Shown piece by piece: positions 43,387 through 55,434 of a DNA stretch of 64,000 nt (within the stretch, counting starts at the first letter, position 1; every line of letters starts with the position of its first letter). This DNA is from Auriscalpium vulgare (taxonomy: Eukaryota > Basidiomycota > Agaricomycetes > Russulales > Auriscalpiaceae). The DNA lies in NCBI GenBank assembly GCA_019915015.1, contig JAHBBC010000020.1, positions 1 through 64,000 on the forward strand, in the 5' to 3' direction. A program made the translations under genes and the position numbers. The notes beneath the pieces are model-generated. The model worked only from the letters and a program-made list of their open reading frames with translations, had not been told where the DNA came from and searched no databases.

Positions 43387-46300
43387 CATAATAAAACAAC
43401 TACACATGCCGTACACTTCACTCGTCTGCGCCCTCGTCCTCGCTGTCCCAAGCCGACAACTTCAGCCCTAGATCCCGCACGCTCGAGACCGCGATGAGCA
43501 GCGGGTGCGCCGGGTCGAAGAGCGCGAGCATCTTGCTCATGTCCTCCAGCGCAAAGTCCTCCATCTCCTCGAGCAGCGCGAGGTCCTCCTTCTCGTCCGC
43601 GATCTCCGCCGGCGTCCGCGCGCCCCGCGTCTTGCGCTTCTCCGCGAGCGCCTGCAGCTGCCGCTTCGTCGCGTCCAGCACCCGCGCCTGCAGCTCCCCC
43701 GGCAGCGCCCCCGCCCCGCCGATCACGCGCAGGCTGTCCGTGAAGCACTTGTACAGCGACGAGAGGAAGGACGAGTCGCCCTCGCTGGAGATGCACGCGA
43801 TGATGTGCGAGAACGTCGCCGTCGCCATCTGGTCCGTCAGCGTGTGGCTGTTCTGCCCGCACGAAATGAGCATCGGGATCATCCTACAAGCGGGGTGAGC
43901 GAGAGCGACGATGAGCTGCGACGCGACGTACATGGCGCAGGCCTCTCGCACGCCATCGTGCAGGAAGAACCGCAGCGATGGCAGGACGAGCTCCAGGCAC
44001 TGGGGCAGGTACGGCGCGAACTTCGCGCCGAGCGTCGAGCAATAGATCACCATCGTCTCGAACGCCTGGCACTTCTCGTCGATGGCCGCCGTCCGGATGC
44101 CCACCTGCTGCCCGTCCATCCGGATCGTCTCCCAGCCCTCCTTGTCCTCGGGCGTTTCGTCGTCCTCTGCGATGCGCGTCAGCGGGTCTAGGGGAGAATA
44201 AATGGCCGTAATAAGGCGCACCGTAGATCGAGACATCCGCCTTGATGCTCGCAGCGCGCAGAAGCGGGGGCATCACGACGGGCAGGTACCGCTCAAAGTC
44301 GGGCCCCATGGCCTGGCAGACCTTCGCCCATGTTGCAATCAGATAGTGCGGAAGCATGGTGTCACCCGGGTCGACAGGGCTGTCTGCCGTAAAATGCGGG
44401 TTAGTAACACAGCGGATGGAGTTAACGTGAGGCACGCACTCTGTATTCGAATGAGGAGTTCGACGAAGGAGTCGGCGTCGGCCAGGAAGACGTCGCGGCC
44501 GACAGCGATGGCTGGGGACATACCGGGTCAGAATCCGACCTGTGGATAACATGAGCACAACACACCGATGAGCCCAGCGCACTCCATCGCCTTCGCGCGC
44601 AGCTTCCGGTACTCCGGCGCATTGGCGTTGCGCAGCACGTTCAGCAGCAGCGGCATGATCGCCGCATAATGCTGCCCGATCGTGATCGGTGTGTCAGTTC
44701 GTCAATTCCATGGCCAGCCAATCGGAGCGCGCACCTTCGCAAAGGTTGACTCGCTCGCATCGGCAACCATCGCGAGCGTCGTGACGGCCTGCTCCTGCAC
44801 ATACCGCTTTACCTGGCGAGCTGGGTCGTCGGCCGGGTTGAGGAGCTTCAGGAGGCGCTCGACGATGGGGTCTAGGTAGGGCAGCAGGGTATCGCGCTCG
44901 ACGCCTTCACAGAAGTTGATTAGGGCGGCTGCGGCATGGGAGTGCACTCTGATTGCTGGTCAGCGCGAGCGTGTGCGGATGGGATAGAGACAAGGCGCAC
45001 CTAGCCTCTGGGGCCTCGAGGGTAGGAATTAGGACAGTGAAGAGTTGTTGGTGGTATTCAGCTTGTATGACTTCCTGTAGGAGGCTCAGAGACTACGCAT
45101 GCTGAGAACGATGGATGCGCACCTCTAGATCCGTACATAATTGCCCTCTAAAAGATATATGAGCGCGACGACGGCGAGAATGGCATGGATAGCACCTACA
45201 CGCATTGGCAAGCAGCGTATCGTACTCGTGGGTATGAATCCGAGAACGATGGGGTGATGAGCCTGGAGCAAGTCAGCCATGCATATGAACCCGTTCCCGG
45301 CAGACGCACTCGACGACCTTGCCCAACTCATTTTGCATCACCTGTATCGATCACAGCGATCAGCACATGATAAGGACCGGATGTAAGGACCTGACCTTGC
45401 TGGTACCCTCTCCTACCGCCGCGATTGCCATCAGCCCGGCGTGGCGCAGCCGCCAATCGTGAGATGCCAGCATCCCGGGTATATGCTGGAACGCGGCGGG
45501 CAGCACGGCCTTTCCTCCAAGAGCGCACGCCAAACGGTCAAGGGACTGCTCGTAAACATGCGGATATGTGTCGTCTGTTGGGTCTTCTGAAGGCTGCATC
45601 GGAAGTGAGTCGGTGGCGGCCTTGATGGCTTATCTGATAGGGAAGGAATCTTACTTACATCGGCCTCGAGCCATGTCTGCAACTCGTCATCGCGCAGCTC
45701 GCCCATTCCGCCCAGACATCCCCGCACGATCGCGCCGACCCAGCCGTCCACGCGCCGCACCATGGCCGGCCGCGCCTCGCTCAGGCTGATCATGAACTCC
45801 AGCGCGGCCTTGCGCACCTCCTCCGCCTCCTCGTCCCGCTCCTGCTCGTGGTCGTCCGACTGCTCCGGCGGAAACGCGAATGCGCCTTGGGAGCCAGGGA
45901 AAGGACGCGCGACGGTGGGGGTCGGGCCCGGGTCGGCGGAGGGAAGAATGAGCGCCGGGAGGAAGGCGAGGAGCGCGGGGAGGTGGGGCGCGAAAAGCTG
46001 GGCGGAGGACGAGGTAAGCGGCGTGAGGGTGTTGAGGAATTTGGGAAGATGCGAGTGCGGGAGCGGCGGAAGGGTCTCGAGCATGGGGTACATGAGGGAA
46101 AGCGATTGGGCGGCTTGGTGGGCGTCGCAGGAGGTGAGATATGAGACGGACGCGCGGAGGGCGGCGTGGCGGACCTGATGGTACTGCAGTGAGCGCAGGA
46201 CAGGAATGCACAACGGATTGCGTACCTCGACGCTTTGTGGGTCCTGGAGCCCCTTCTGCAGGACACGTAGCACGGCGTCTGTCTGGAGGTCCATAACGAG

Positions 46301-47165
46301 GTTGGGGCACCCTGCGAAGACGCGGTACGCGCTTTCCCGCTGTCCCGCGGCCTCGCTCTGTGTCATCGCGAATGCCTGTGCTTGAAGGGCGTGCCAAGGG
46401 CGGCCGCGCGCCATGGAGTAGTTGGCGAGGTCGCATGTGGTATCGACGGTTTTCCGGCGGACGACGTCGGCGGGTTCATGGGAGAGAGAGTGCAGGAGGA
46501 GGCGCTCGAGCGTGGTGAGAGTTTGCGAGGAGAGGCGATCGTACAGGGTGAGGCGTGCGGCCTTGCCGTTCGGGCTGGCGACCGAGCGGAAGAGCAGGCG
46601 GCGGAGGAGGACAAGGGAGAACGATCGCATCTGCTGGGAAGTCACGCAAGGTGTAACAGTATAAGTGGCCCATGCTCACCACCTCTGTGTCCGCTGCCGT
46701 CGCAAACTGCGTCAGGGCGAGCAGATAAACCTCCGGTGTCTGCGCGAGACGGTCATTGACCGCGCGTTCGGCACTATCGGTGGCTCATAAGCCCCCGCGC
46801 AAGACATAGCAGACGACACTCACTTTGCTCGTATCTCATTGTCTCCCAAGACTAGGTTGGAGAGAATCTGAGTGAGCTCTGCGGTCACCTCTGGGGGCAC
46901 CACGGGCTCCATTGGTACGGAGGGCGAGCCAGTTCAGATACAAATACAGCTACCGCAGTTTTCGCGCCCGGCGATGCGAGGATCAATGGGCCGCGCTCGG
47001 CCGTATATTGGAGGGAGGCGAGGTCGGGCAGGTATACAACCCGCGACTTGGAAACGCAGGACGTGAGGGGAGGTGAGAAGAAGGGAATGAGTCGCTGCAA
47101 CTCAAGGGTCGGCACTGGCAGCGCACAGAATTATTGGTGGCTGAGAAAGGCGCCCGTCGTCGTCA
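43387..47165. repeat. Segmental duplication, copy 2
   Basis: Partner of 30297-34060, in the same orientation. It retains about 30 bp of promoter sequence and an 8-nt exon segment missing in copy 1, so it is closer to the ancestral form. The 3' edge borders a minisatellite. The 5' edge ends near a GAAAGGCGCCCGTCGTCGTC block. Confidence 0.95.
43418..46912 (-). CDS. Importin-5/Kap121-like karyopherin, copy 2 (intact frame, short C-terminus)
   Basis: The gene starts at ATG 46912 (ILSNLVLGDNEIRANAERAV). The exons I traced join in frame: N-terminus; QMRSFSLVLLRRLLFRS; a long HEAT exon to LQTWLEAD (donor near 45660); [15 protein letters not shown] with [46 protein letters not shown]; the HAAAALINF exon; VDPGDTMLPHYLIATWAKVC; and a last exon ending DSEDEGADE (43418). 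These follow human importin-5 and yeast Pse1 in order. The stop falls about 190-200 residues before the usual family end, so the last HEAT repeats are absent. The family imports ribosomal proteins and histones in a Ran-dependent way. Acidic residues at the end may mark a new C-terminus. Confidence 0.85.
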
Positions 47166-48507
47166 GCGTCGTCCTCCGGAGTCCATCTCTCTCTATCGTT
47201 CCACGACCTTCCAATACACATGCTCTTGACCCTCTGCTGCAACAGTGCTTTTTCGTGACGACTCGGCCCACCAGGCTCTCCGATTTACCATCGATCAACG
47301 TGGGCGTCACACACGGCCTAATCGCGGGCTTCAACTCGGACCGCTCGAGCGCAGCTGCCCGGTCTCAATTCCAGCCAGCTGTCGATATCGGGACTGGAGG
47401 CGGCGTGGCGCAGCAGTATTGACGGTTGGCTGGTTGGCAGGTTGTGAGGCGATGAGCGGGTACGTGCCCGACGGCATCGTACCATCTTCTCAATATCTGA
47501 TGCCGACACGTCCACCAGCGCCAGCTTCGTTCTGTTGAGGCACCGACGTCGACGACAGTCCTTCGTGGCCCTGGTATGATCCCCATCACTGGTATCAGTG
47601 TAGGAGCTCGAAGAGTCGAGAGAGTCGCACCAGAACTTTATCTTCAGCATCGTCGAATTCATGCCCACCTCACGCAAGCTCGGTTCGTCTCTTGCGGTTC
47701 CGTGGTCAATGAGTTATACGTCCATGCCATTGGATAGTTTGATGCCAACCGGCTGCATCTCGAGGCCCTGCGTCGACTTCTGCGATCTATCACACGCACC
47801 CCTTCTGCATTCATTTTCTCTCTTGCGCTCTCACTTTCTTCACGCGCCAGATCGGTCTCAGCCGTAACCGCGAAGTTCATATTCCTACCGGACGGCGTGC
47901 ACTACGACAGCTTATCATGGGTACTGACAGATCACCGCTGTCTTGCCCAGTCTGACCTGCGGGTGGCGAGGGCGCCCGTCGTTAATATTTCTTATCCTAC
48001 ACAGCCTGCACTCTGTGCCCTGCCAATTCTTCACGAAGAGAAACAAGATTCGGGGCCGTGAGACCCGTATGGAAGCCGAGAAGTCACCGTATGTTTCCAA
48101 GACTACTACCTCCTGCGCAGCTCATTGAGGCAGGCGCGTTGTGGTTTCCGCTGTCAGTGTCCCCACTCGCAACTTTGTGGACCACCAATGGCTTCCTCAT
48201 AAACACAGCCTCGCACATCACATCTTCCTCGTTGGCCGCCGTTCGCAGTTACTTGAAATTCTGCGTGAAACCCTGTACCGGATACCGAACCCACGCAGTG
48301 GCGTGGCGACGCCGAATCCCCCGCCCAAGCGCTTCTTCGCAACAGACGCGAAGGTACGACTCAATCGTTCGATCTCATGCTGTGCACGCGTACATAAGTT
48401 TGGTTCAGCACCAGCTCCCTCACGTCCGCCAACTTGTCATTCTCGCACCTTCCCCCGCCCCTTTTGCTTCAACGCACTGACACTCTTTTTCTTTCAAATC
48501 CAGCGCC
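47166..48507. other. Intergenic upstream of G-alpha-like locus 4
   Basis: No supported gene. 48330-48430 resembles the upstream region of locus 2. A GGCGCCCGTCGTTAATATTT block lies at 47971-47990. Confidence 0.5.
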
Positions 48508-50111
48508 ATGGCCGCCGTCCAGCTACTATCGACCTTCGCCACCGCGGCATCCAGCGCCTCTCCCACCACGCCCAAGCGCGTTGGCCTTGCCCGCCACGCC
48601 GCGGCGCCGTACCTGCTCGCCCGCCAGTATTTCGCTGGCAACGCGCTTGCGCGCCGGGCAAGGGCGCGTTCTACCCAGATCGATGCACAGATTAACCAGC
48701 AGGCGGTCTCGGTGAAGCGCGAGTGCAAGATTCTCGTCCTCGGTGAGTCTTTCTGTTCACGCATTTCCCCATGGGCGGCGGGTCGTGCGCAATATCTTCG
48801 TCCTGTGTGGTTGTCGTCCTTACACAGGCCGACAGGAACGGAAGGATCAGGAAAATCGACTATTGTTCGCCAGATGCGACTGCACGAGCCGAAGGGCATT
48901 TCGCCGGATGACCGCCTGGCTGCGCGTTCGGCGGTGGTGGCGCATCTGCTCGACAGCGCGCATGCCGTGCTCGATGCGCTGGAGAAGTTGGATCTGCAAT
49001 TCGTGGATCCCGGTAACACAGTACGTGGCCGCGTTTTCCCTTTTCCATACGTCAAGCTAATATTGGCCATGTTTCCTAGGATAATGCCGACTTCGTACGC
49101 GGCTACGTGCTGGATGCGGAAGACAAGTTGAATTCGGACATCACCGAAGCTATTCGTGACATATGGCACGATGCCGTCGTCGTGACGCTCATGGGTCGCT
49201 CAGGCGAGTTCCGTCTGGTCGACAATGCGACTTAGTGAGTTTTCTCGATTGTCGACCTGCACTGGCCTAATATCCCGTGCCCAGCTTCTTAGAAGCCGCC
49301 GGTCGCATCGGCGCCGATGATTACGTCCCCACCGACGAGGACATGCTGAAAGCTCGGGCTCCCGTCGGGACGGTCAGCCAAACGCAGCTGCAGTTGGACG
49401 GCATGTCGTGAGTATACCTCGTTGTGCGTGTATCTTATTGCTGATTCCCTGCTTCCACCAAAGTATCCACCTTTTGGAAGTTGGCATGCAGAAGTCGACG
49501 AAAAGCCGGTGGATCCAAGCATTTGATGACATCACTAGTATCGTATTTTGTGCCTCGCTAGGGGACTACGACGCCGAGGCACCCGGGACGGTGAGGTGTC
49601 GTTCACCGCGGCGTGCCACAATCGGTATACTAATGGAACCCCGCAGACTCGCAAAGCACTCGACGAATCCCTCATCCTTTTCGAGGACACGGTCAACTCG
49701 AGCTGGTTCCAGCACACCTCTGTCATCCTCCTTTTGACCAAGTTGGATCTATTCGAGGCCAAGCTCGCTGCGGTACGGCATCTACTATCCCTGTCTGGAC
49801 TGCCGTTTGAGAGCCAATGTAGGTGCCGCTGAAGAAGTACGCCTCCGACTACGACGACGGCGCTGACGTCGGCGCGGCAATGAAGTACATTCTCCGCCAG
49901 TACATGAACCGGAACCGCGCAAACCTCCTCGTTTACCCTGTACCCGTGTACGTATATGACCGTGTCTGCTTTTGCACGTACCGCTGACACTTGGGCGGGC
50001 GGCAGTGAGGCGACGGATCCGACCGCAACAGTCTGCCGGCGCATCACACTGACTGTGGTCAAGGACACCATATTGCAAAGCGCGCTCAGAACGTCGGGTA
50101 TCTTGCGTTGA
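48508..50111 (+). CDS. G-alpha-like protein 4 (degenerate GTPase)
   Basis: All exons join in frame through consensus introns. The N-terminal helix (RARSTQIDAQINQQ) runs into [10 protein letters not shown], then P-loop [19 protein letters not shown], helical insert FLEAAGRIGADDYVPTDED, LKARAPVGTVSQTQ (switch I: Arg kept, Mg-binding Thr lost), EVGMQKSTKSRW (switch II: first Gly and Gln kept, Asp to Glu, second Gly to Met), FCASLGDYD, LTKLDLF (NKxD to TKLD) and [10 protein letters not shown] (TCATD to SEATD), ending in LRTSGILR. Like its relatives it lacks Gly-2 and Cys-3, so the usual lipid anchors are absent. It would be a soluble or differently tethered G-alpha relative. The start ATG sits in CGCCATGG, also seen at locus 5. 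Confidence 0.82.
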
Positions 50112-51328
50112 GTGTTTTGGTGTCTCGGGTAGTACGGAAGTTCCCTTCGGGTGTATTTATCTTCTTCCTGGGCCGTTTCAAGCCCGCTATTTTGTTTCGA
50201 TTTCACCTCTTATTCTGGAGAGAGCTTCGAGAACCGCTACTACACGTGTACAAGACGCGACTTCGAGATCGCTTATCTAATATCATTTTCTTGACCTCGT
50301 ACCCTCACTTGCCAACTCTCGCTCAGACTGCTACTTGCGAAAGCGCTCAAGGTTGCGGACTAGCATGACCTCGGAGGATGGCGGCAACGCCCACGGGCCG
50401 CTACTCCTTCACTGTATGCCGAGCCAGTCGAGCGGGCTCAAACTCAAAGCGGGGTCTCGTCGCCCTACTTACCTCGCCAGCTCGTCAAGCGCGCAGCCAG
50501 CAGTGAGATTCCCTCCGCCTCCTCACTCTCTCAACCTGTGACGCTCGCGGCAGCCAGGCTAAATAGGGTTGCAGTCGCATATCCCTTCCTACTCTCGCTC
50601 TTTCATCAGCCGTGTCACTTTACTACAGTGGCCAATCGCTCGCGTTGCCGCTGTTCTATCCTCCAACGGTCTCGCATCGCATGCTGGTGATAGCCGCGCG
50701 GCGGGCCAAAATGGGTACGCTTTGACGCAACTTGTTGGTGCCCAGATATTGACGAAGCTGGGTAGTATATCTGCGCAGCCCAGTCCAATTTACGACGCTG
50801 CGCAGCAGCAGCTTCCATCGCATTACAGTGGGTGGCGAATCATTGGCGCTCTGGACGACAGTTAAAATTAGTTCAAAGCGCCTCGAAGATGCCAATTGGT
50901 GCTGGTCGTTGTCTTCGTCGCCCGCTGCGCCGTGATATCAATGCCGTGAGCGATGTCTGAGACGTCGACGCCACGCCGCACTATCAGTGGACGGTTCCCT
51001 GTGAGTTTCCACAGCTACAGGCGCGTCACGCCACGATCTCCGAACTTACCCCGACCTCATCCAGACCCCTGTCATATCTATCCTACTCCATCCTCAACGC
51101 GCTAAATGACCGCATCCCCAAGCACTTATTTCCCACCGGTGGTCACCATTTACCTGTCAGTACTGATGAGTGTCAGCCGCACAAGACGCATCCGGAACCC
51201 ATGCACATGGCGGTGTCGCGAACATAAAATGTAGCTTGCTCACGCTCACGCCCGTGCCTTCGTCATTGACTGCCCTTCCTCCGCTCCTATCCTTCCAAGC
51301 AGTGCCCGACTTTTCTCCCTTGTGCGCC
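50112..51328. other. Intergenic between G-alpha-like loci 4 and 5
   Basis: The 3' flank has TTTATCTTCTTCCTGGGCCG at 50156-50175, shared with loci 2 and 5. 50720-50815 resembles 53410-53510 downstream of locus 5 (GCGCAGCCCAGTC block), so the duplicated unit includes more than 600 bp of 3' flank. No gene seen. Confidence 0.55.
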
Positions 51329-52915
51329 ATGGCCGTTCAATCTGTCTCCTGCTTTACCTTCGCGAATGCGGCGCCAATCACCCCTCCCACCGCTTCGAAG
51401 CGTGTTGGGTTCTGCTACACCGCATCGCCCTACTTCATCGTCCGCCGGTATTTTGCCGGAATCGCACTTGCGCGTCGAGCCAAGGCGCGTTCCGCCCAAA
51501 TCGATGCCCAAATCAGCCGACAATCGGTCTCATTGCAGCGCGAGTGCAAGATCCTGGTCCTCGGTAAGTGCTTCTGTTCACGCATCTCCCCACAAGTCGT
51601 CCTTTGCACCAGACATTCTCGTTTTGTGTGCTTAATGCATGTCTGCAGGAACGGAAGGATCAGGGAAATCGACGATCGTTCGCCAGATGCGGTTGCACGA
51701 ACCTGAGAGCGTATCTCTGGATGAACGCCTGGGTATGCGCTCGGCGGTACTGGCGCATTTGCTTACTAGCGCGCTGGCCGTGCTCGATGAGCTGGAGCGA
51801 TTGAATCTTCGATTAGCGGACCGCGATAGCAGGGTGCGTGGCCGCATCTCCCCTTTCCCATAGACGCGCTCAACTTGTTTCCTAGGATAACGCCGACATT
51901 GTGCGCGGCTACGTGCTGGACGCCGCGGACAAGGACATCACCGAAGTCGTTCGCGCCATTGACGCCATATGGCACGATTCGATCGTCGCGACACGTTCGG
52001 GCCAATTCCGCCTGGTCGACAATGCGAACTAGTGACGTTCCTCGGCCGTTTGCCGGACTGTATCTGATCGTGTCCCCAGCTTCTTGGACGCCGCCGGTCG
52101 CATCGGCGCCGGAGACTACATCCCCACCGACCAAGACATGCTTAAGGCTCGTGCCCCTTTTGGGACGGTCAGCAAAACCCAGCTTCCCTTGGGTAGCGTC
52201 TCGTGAGTCTCGTTTTCCTCGCATGAATCGGAGTGCTGATACCGTACTCGATCAAAGCATCCGCCTGTTCGAAGTTCGCATGCAGAAGTCGAGTAAAAAT
52301 AAATGGATGCAAGCAGTCGATGACATCACGAGCATCGTTTTTTGTGCATCTTTGGCGGACTATGACGCTGAGGCACTGGGGCCGGTGAGATTTCGTCGCC
52401 ACGTCGTGTCTTAATCCTGACGGGGCCCCGTAGACCCACAGAGCGCTTGATGAATCTCTGGTCCTATTCGAGAACGTGGTCAATTCGCGCTGGTTTCAAC
52501 ACACCTCCGTAATCCTCGCGCTGACCAAGTTGGATATCTTCAGGGCTAAACTTGCTACGGTACGACCACTGCTCCTTATCGGCGTCTGACTGCGGCTTGA
52601 CAACGGCGGTGCTTTACCTAACGTAGGTGCCACTTGAGAAATACGCTTTCGACTACAAAGACGGCGCTGACGCCGGAAAGGCATCAAAGTACATCCTCAG
52701 ACAGTACATGGCTCGAAACCACGCGCATCTTCGTGTTTATCCTATCATTGTGTGCGTATTTATGTTCCCCTTTTGCAGCTACTACTGACTGGCACATGGG
52801 CGGCGGCAGCGAGGCGACGGATCCGACGGCAACAGTGTGCAACCGCACTATTCTCACTGCGGTCAAGGACACCATCCTGCAAAGTGTTCTCAGAACCTCC
52901 AATATCCTGCCTTGA
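51329..52915 (+). CDS. G-alpha-like protein 5 (degenerate GTPase)
   Basis: This is the closest relative of locus 4, with the same exon boundaries and an intact frame to SNILP (stop 52913-52915). Motifs in order are [25 protein letters not shown]-loop [47 protein letters not shown] at switch I (Thr lost), [13 protein letters not shown] at switch II (Gln kept, both Gly lost), [16 protein letters not shown] and [10 protein letters not shown]. There is no Gly-2. It would be expected to bind a guanine nucleotide but not to switch in the usual way; this is inference from residue loss. The C-terminal tail differs from the Gly-containing receptor-contact tails of canonical G-alpha. Confidence 0.82.
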
Positions 52916-53832
52916 GCGTAATCGCTTTCAGTTTTCGAGGCTATCTGCTGTGGTTTCTACACTTGGATGCGGGGCCACTTTATATTCAATGAATATATAT
53001 TCTTCCTGGGATGCTTCACGGATATGCCAGCTATCTACGCCTCTCATCCTTTCATTCTCGAGATACATCTTCTTTCGAGAAACTCGGCAGCACTTACGGA
53101 TGTAGGCGACTGGATCGCTTATTCAATACTTTCCTTTTCATGCACCAACGCTCAAGAGCTCAACATCAACTTCGCGCACAGTAACTCAAGGGGAGCCTCC
53201 TCGTCCGACCGCGCTATTTCATGACCCGTGCGATCTGTCCCGCCGTCTTTGCGCCTCTTCTCCTGCCACAGCTCGCGAGAGGATTTACTGTGCCATGTCC
53301 GCCCTCCAGGCGGACTTAACCTGCGGTTGCCTACTTTCCTGGCTCGATGAACCGGACTAGTATCCCGAGCTGCGTCACAGCAGTGAGGCGGGGCCTTCTG
53401 GTCGAGGATTTCCGAGTACGCTTTGGTGCGACCTTGTCGGTGCGCGAGAATTTGCGCAGCCCAGTCAAGCTTGGGTGCCAGGGATTGGCTCACGACGCTG
53501 CGGAGCCGCGACTCAGCGACGCCGCGTCGTAGCCTGTCCGTCCGCCTGCGCCGACCCCTTTCCCCGCGTTAGAGCGGCCAAGCTCGAGGTGCTGCGCTAT
53601 TCGTCTTTCCCGCCCGTGACTCGGCGTGATGTAAAGACCGTGGGTTACCGTGCCCTCATTCGCCGACAACAGCAGACGCCGGCATCATCTGTTCTCCTCG
53701 ATATGACTGGGTGCGCAGTGCATCAAAATCAACGCCCCAGACGCTCGCGCCTTCACAGCAGTTGGAGCAGATATAACGATTCTGCTTCTTGCGCCCAACT
53801 CTCATGCTTGCAGTCGCTCTCGCTCGGCCACC
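52916..53832. other. Intergenic between G-alpha-like loci 5 and 6
   Basis: It carries the shared 3'-flank motif (ATATTCTTCCTGGG at 52997-53010) and homology to the flank of locus 4. No supported gene. Confidence 0.5.
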
Positions 53833-55385
53833 ATGCTGTTGTCCGACGTTCCTACAAACGCGCCGGCTCCCTCGTTGGCTCTACCGTTGAGGCGCCTCTG
53901 CCGATTGGCAGCAACACCGTACATTCGGCTGGGCAACCGCATTCGCTCTACACAAGAGAGCAGGAGAGCGAGGCGACGCACAATGCGCATCGATCGAGAG
54001 ATAGAGGAGGAGCGGAAGAGTGTCGAGCGCGAGCGCAAGGTATTAGTCCTCGGTGCGTCCTACCTCGTTGCAATCTCTTCAGTCAATCGCCACCATACGC
54101 CACCAGACCTCGCCAGCCATGACGCTCATTATCATGCCACTAGGTTCCCCGAACTCTGGGACATCCACTCTGCTCCGCCAGCTTCGTATTGTACATCATT
54201 GAACACGGCCTTCCCCTTGACACACGTATCTCCTTCCGGCCCATTGTATGGGGCCACCTACTCGAGAGTCTTCACGCTGTGCTCCACGGCCTCAGGCAGC
54301 TCGAGATGAAATTCGAGAGGGCTATCTCTTTGGTACGTTCGCAACTATTACCTGACAGGTGCCTGCCGTTCAGAATTGATCGGAACAGTCACATAGGGAT
54401 ACGGTTCTGAACTACAAGTATCTTTCCAACGACCCTTCGTTCACCTTGGATACTCGGATCGCTACCGCGATATACGAGCTTTGGCAAGATGAGGTCATGC
54501 CCGACTTGATGGAGTGCTCTGCGGAATTCTATCTCCCAGAGAATGCAACCTAGTAAGCCCGTTTATCTCGCGTCTTGATGCGACCTGACGCTTGACCATG
54601 TGACGTTTCCAGCTTCCTCGATGCTACTTTGCGCATCTGCTTACCTGATTATGTGCCGACCAACGAGGATGTCCTTCATACGCGCACGCGGTGTACTGGG
54701 GTCAGCGAGGAGAAGCTGGAATTCGACACCTTCAGGTATGCCGTCCGCCTATTCCATAGGTATTCTCAATGGCGAATAATTCTATTCAATAGCCTACGTC
54801 TGATCAATGTACACTCCCAGAGTCTGGACAGGCTGAGGTGGTTGCACACATTTGATCCGGCTGATCTCTCTTGTGTCGTGTTGTGCGTGGGCACGGCGGA
54901 CTATGACCGCATACCTGCGGGAGACGTATGTTCTATATCTTTTCCCCTCTCATATCTCCAGTCTGACTCACCGTCAACGGCCAGACTCTCACGCCGCTCG
55001 ACCGACACCTCGCCCTCGTCGGTGACCTTTTTTCGATCACCTCGCCCCTCGTCCTACGCGACATTCCTGTTATGCTCCTCTTCACCAAGATGGACGTCCT
55101 CTCCACCAAACTCTCTCGCGCGCCTTTCAACGAACACGTATCCTTGTTTCCACCCAACGCCAATTCTCTCGATATCGCAGCCCCAGCAAAGTATATTTTT
55201 TGGTCCAGTATGAAGGCGGGTGGGAGCGCATTCCGTGTGGCTCGTGGACCTCTGTGCGTCTTTGCGTGTCCTACGAGTCGAGTGCATTGACGAACAGCGT
55301 AACACGCAGATTGGTGAACCTGACGGAAACGCTCGATACACGCGCGTTAACCATACTCGCGCAGGCAGCCGGTCATCCGCATTGA
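53833..55385 (+). pseudogene. G-alpha-like locus 6, older lineage with broken P-loop
   Basis: This copy is more diverged. The N-terminus (IDREIEEERKSVERERKVLVLG) is followed by a P-loop region SPNSGTSTLLRQLRI, in which the invariant Lys is Thr. The frame then needs a 1-nt shift near 54190-54206 to reach EHGLPLDTRISFRPIVWG. Downstream exons carry FLDATLRICLPDYVPTNED, HTRTRCTGV (switch I Thr-Gly kept), INVHSQSLDRLRW (switch II, Gln kept), GTADYD and LLFTKMDV. The losses are the opposite of those in loci 1-5, where the P-loop is intact and the switches decayed. It is probably a pseudogene. The end at GHPH (55385) is tentative. Confidence 0.6.
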
Positions 55386-55408
55386 TGAACAAACGAAAAG
55401 GCATGCGC

Positions 55409-55434
55409 GGGGGGGGGGGGGGGGGGGGGGGGGG
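55409..55434 (+). repeat. Run of 26 consecutive G
   Basis: A perfect homopolymer 24 bp after the end of G-alpha-like locus 6. It could be a real G-tract able to form quadruplexes, or a sequencing or assembly artefact. Confidence 0.98.
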
